From Bordetella parapertussis (lineage in GTDB: Bacteria; Pseudomonadota; Gammaproteobacteria; Burkholderiales; Burkholderiaceae_B), in contig CAMBLP010000145.1 of the NCBI GenBank assembly GCA_945868195.1, positions 1-5,467 on the forward strand: a stretch of DNA of 5,467 nt, given 5' to 3'. The first letter of the stretch is position 1; each line of letters starts with the position of its first letter. Under the pieces are notes generated by a model. The model made no database searches and had not been told where the DNA came from. It saw nothing but the letters and a program-made list of their open reading frames with translations. A program made the translations under genes and the position numbers. This document shows positions 4,950 to 5,467 of this stretch, one piece after another.

Positions 4950-5467
4950 TTAACCAAAACGGCCCGTAATATAGTCTTCGGTCTCTTTACGCTTGGGTTT
5001 GACGAAAATCTTGTCTGTCTGGCCAAATTCCATCAATTCGCCCAGATACATAAACGCCGTAAAGTCCGATACACGAGCAGCCTGTTGCATGTTGTGGGTC
5101 ACAATCGCCACGGTGTAATCGGATTTCAACTCATGCAGCAATTCTTCGATTTTTCCAGTCGAAATCGGATCGAGTGCTGATGTCGGTTCATCAAACAAGA
5201 TGACCGAAGGTTTGACTGCAACAGAACGGGCAATACAAAGCCTCTGCTGCTGACCACCAGAGAGAGATAGACCGCTTTGATTCAACTTGTCCTTGGCTTC
5301 GCCCCACAATGCCGCCTTGCTCAACGCCCACTCGACACGCGCGTCCATGTCGGCTTTGCTTAAGTTTTCATACAGACGCACACCAAACGCGACGTTGTCA
5401 TAAATTGACATCGGAAACGGCGTCGGCTTTTGAAACACCATGCCGATGCGAGCGCGCAACATGTTGA
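4950..5467 (-). CDS. pstB: Phosphate ABC transporter ATP-binding protein PstB, C-terminal two thirds
   Basis: This is the ATPase of the high-affinity phosphate importer PstSCAB, which works at the cytoplasmic face of the inner membrane. The frame stays open through the window edge, so the N-terminus with Walker A is missing. The ATG at 5460-5462 is internal; about 172 of roughly 260 residues are visible. PstB-typical marks, counted from that ATG, are the Q-loop [20 protein letters not shown] (8-27), a signature [13 protein letters not shown] (67-79), Walker B VILFDEP (87-93) with Asp91 and catalytic Glu92, the D-loop SALDP, and the switch histidine His123 in VTHNM. The end [12 protein letters not shown] is also typical of PstB. 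pstS, pstC and pstA would be expected to the right of the window. phoU, a frequent downstream neighbour, is absent; tRNA-Pro follows instead. A 6-bp inverted repeat (4942-4947 with 4961-4966) spans the stop codon but has no T-run. Confidence 0.96.
   Translation of the reverse strand, partial: NMLRARIGMVFQKPTPFPMSIYDNVAFGVRLYENLSKADMDARVEWALSKAALWGEAKDKLNQSGLSLSGGQQQRLCIARSVAVKPSVILFDEPTSALDPISTGKIEELLHELKSDYTVAIVTHNMQQAARVSDFTAFMYLGELMEFGQTDKIFVKPKRKETEDYITGRFG

Noticed and set aside
4942..4966. CGGGCC/GGCCCG inverted repeat at the pstB stop as a terminator
   Set aside because: It has only 6 bp with a 13-base loop and no following T-run. Part of it is the Gly-Arg codons at the conserved PstB C-terminus.

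Overview
The window looks like a mostly housekeeping stretch of a Gram-negative chromosome. Protein style and the folM-folB pairing suggest a betaproteobacterium, probably Burkholderiales, but this is inference without any database search. Coding density is high and base composition is moderate. The ATPase gene at 3501-4694 looks more AT-rich by eye than its neighbours.

Left part (1-1923, plus strand): the C-terminal half of an amidase-signature hydrolase runs in from outside the window. It is followed by a pteridine reductase-like short-chain dehydrogenase (FolM type) and, 16 bases later, dihydroneopterin aldolase (FolB). The last two form a small pterin/folate unit. FolB makes 6-hydroxymethyl-dihydropterin for folate, and FolM-type reductases make tetrahydromonapterin from a side product of the same pool.

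Middle (1924-3437, plus strand): a spacer of about 220 bases carries two back-to-back hairpins ending in a T-run. They are either the fol terminator or a leader attenuator. Next comes a complete CNNM/CorC-type membrane protein (DUF21, two CBS domains, CorC_HlyC domain), probably involved in Mg2+ or other cation handling.

Right-middle (3438-4694, plus strand): a long, nearly perfect palindrome with a competing alternative hairpin lies directly after the CNNM stop codon and leads into a solitary AAA_14/DUF4143 ATPase. This gene is the one accessory-looking element. It sits between a housekeeping gene and a tRNA, shares no operon with either, and its start codon lies inside a small hairpin.

Right end (4771-5467, minus strand): pstB, the ATPase of the high-affinity phosphate importer, is cut by the window edge. 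It is followed 55 bases downstream by a tRNA-Pro(UGG) gene with an encoded CCA end, and then by a strong intrinsic terminator. phoU, often found after pstB, is not there.

No CRISPR array, insertion sequence, phage module or rRNA is visible, and no gene-free stretch exceeds 300 bases. I see no clear undescribed multi-gene system. The most unusual part is the palindromic junction at 3435-3510 and the orphan ATPase behind it.
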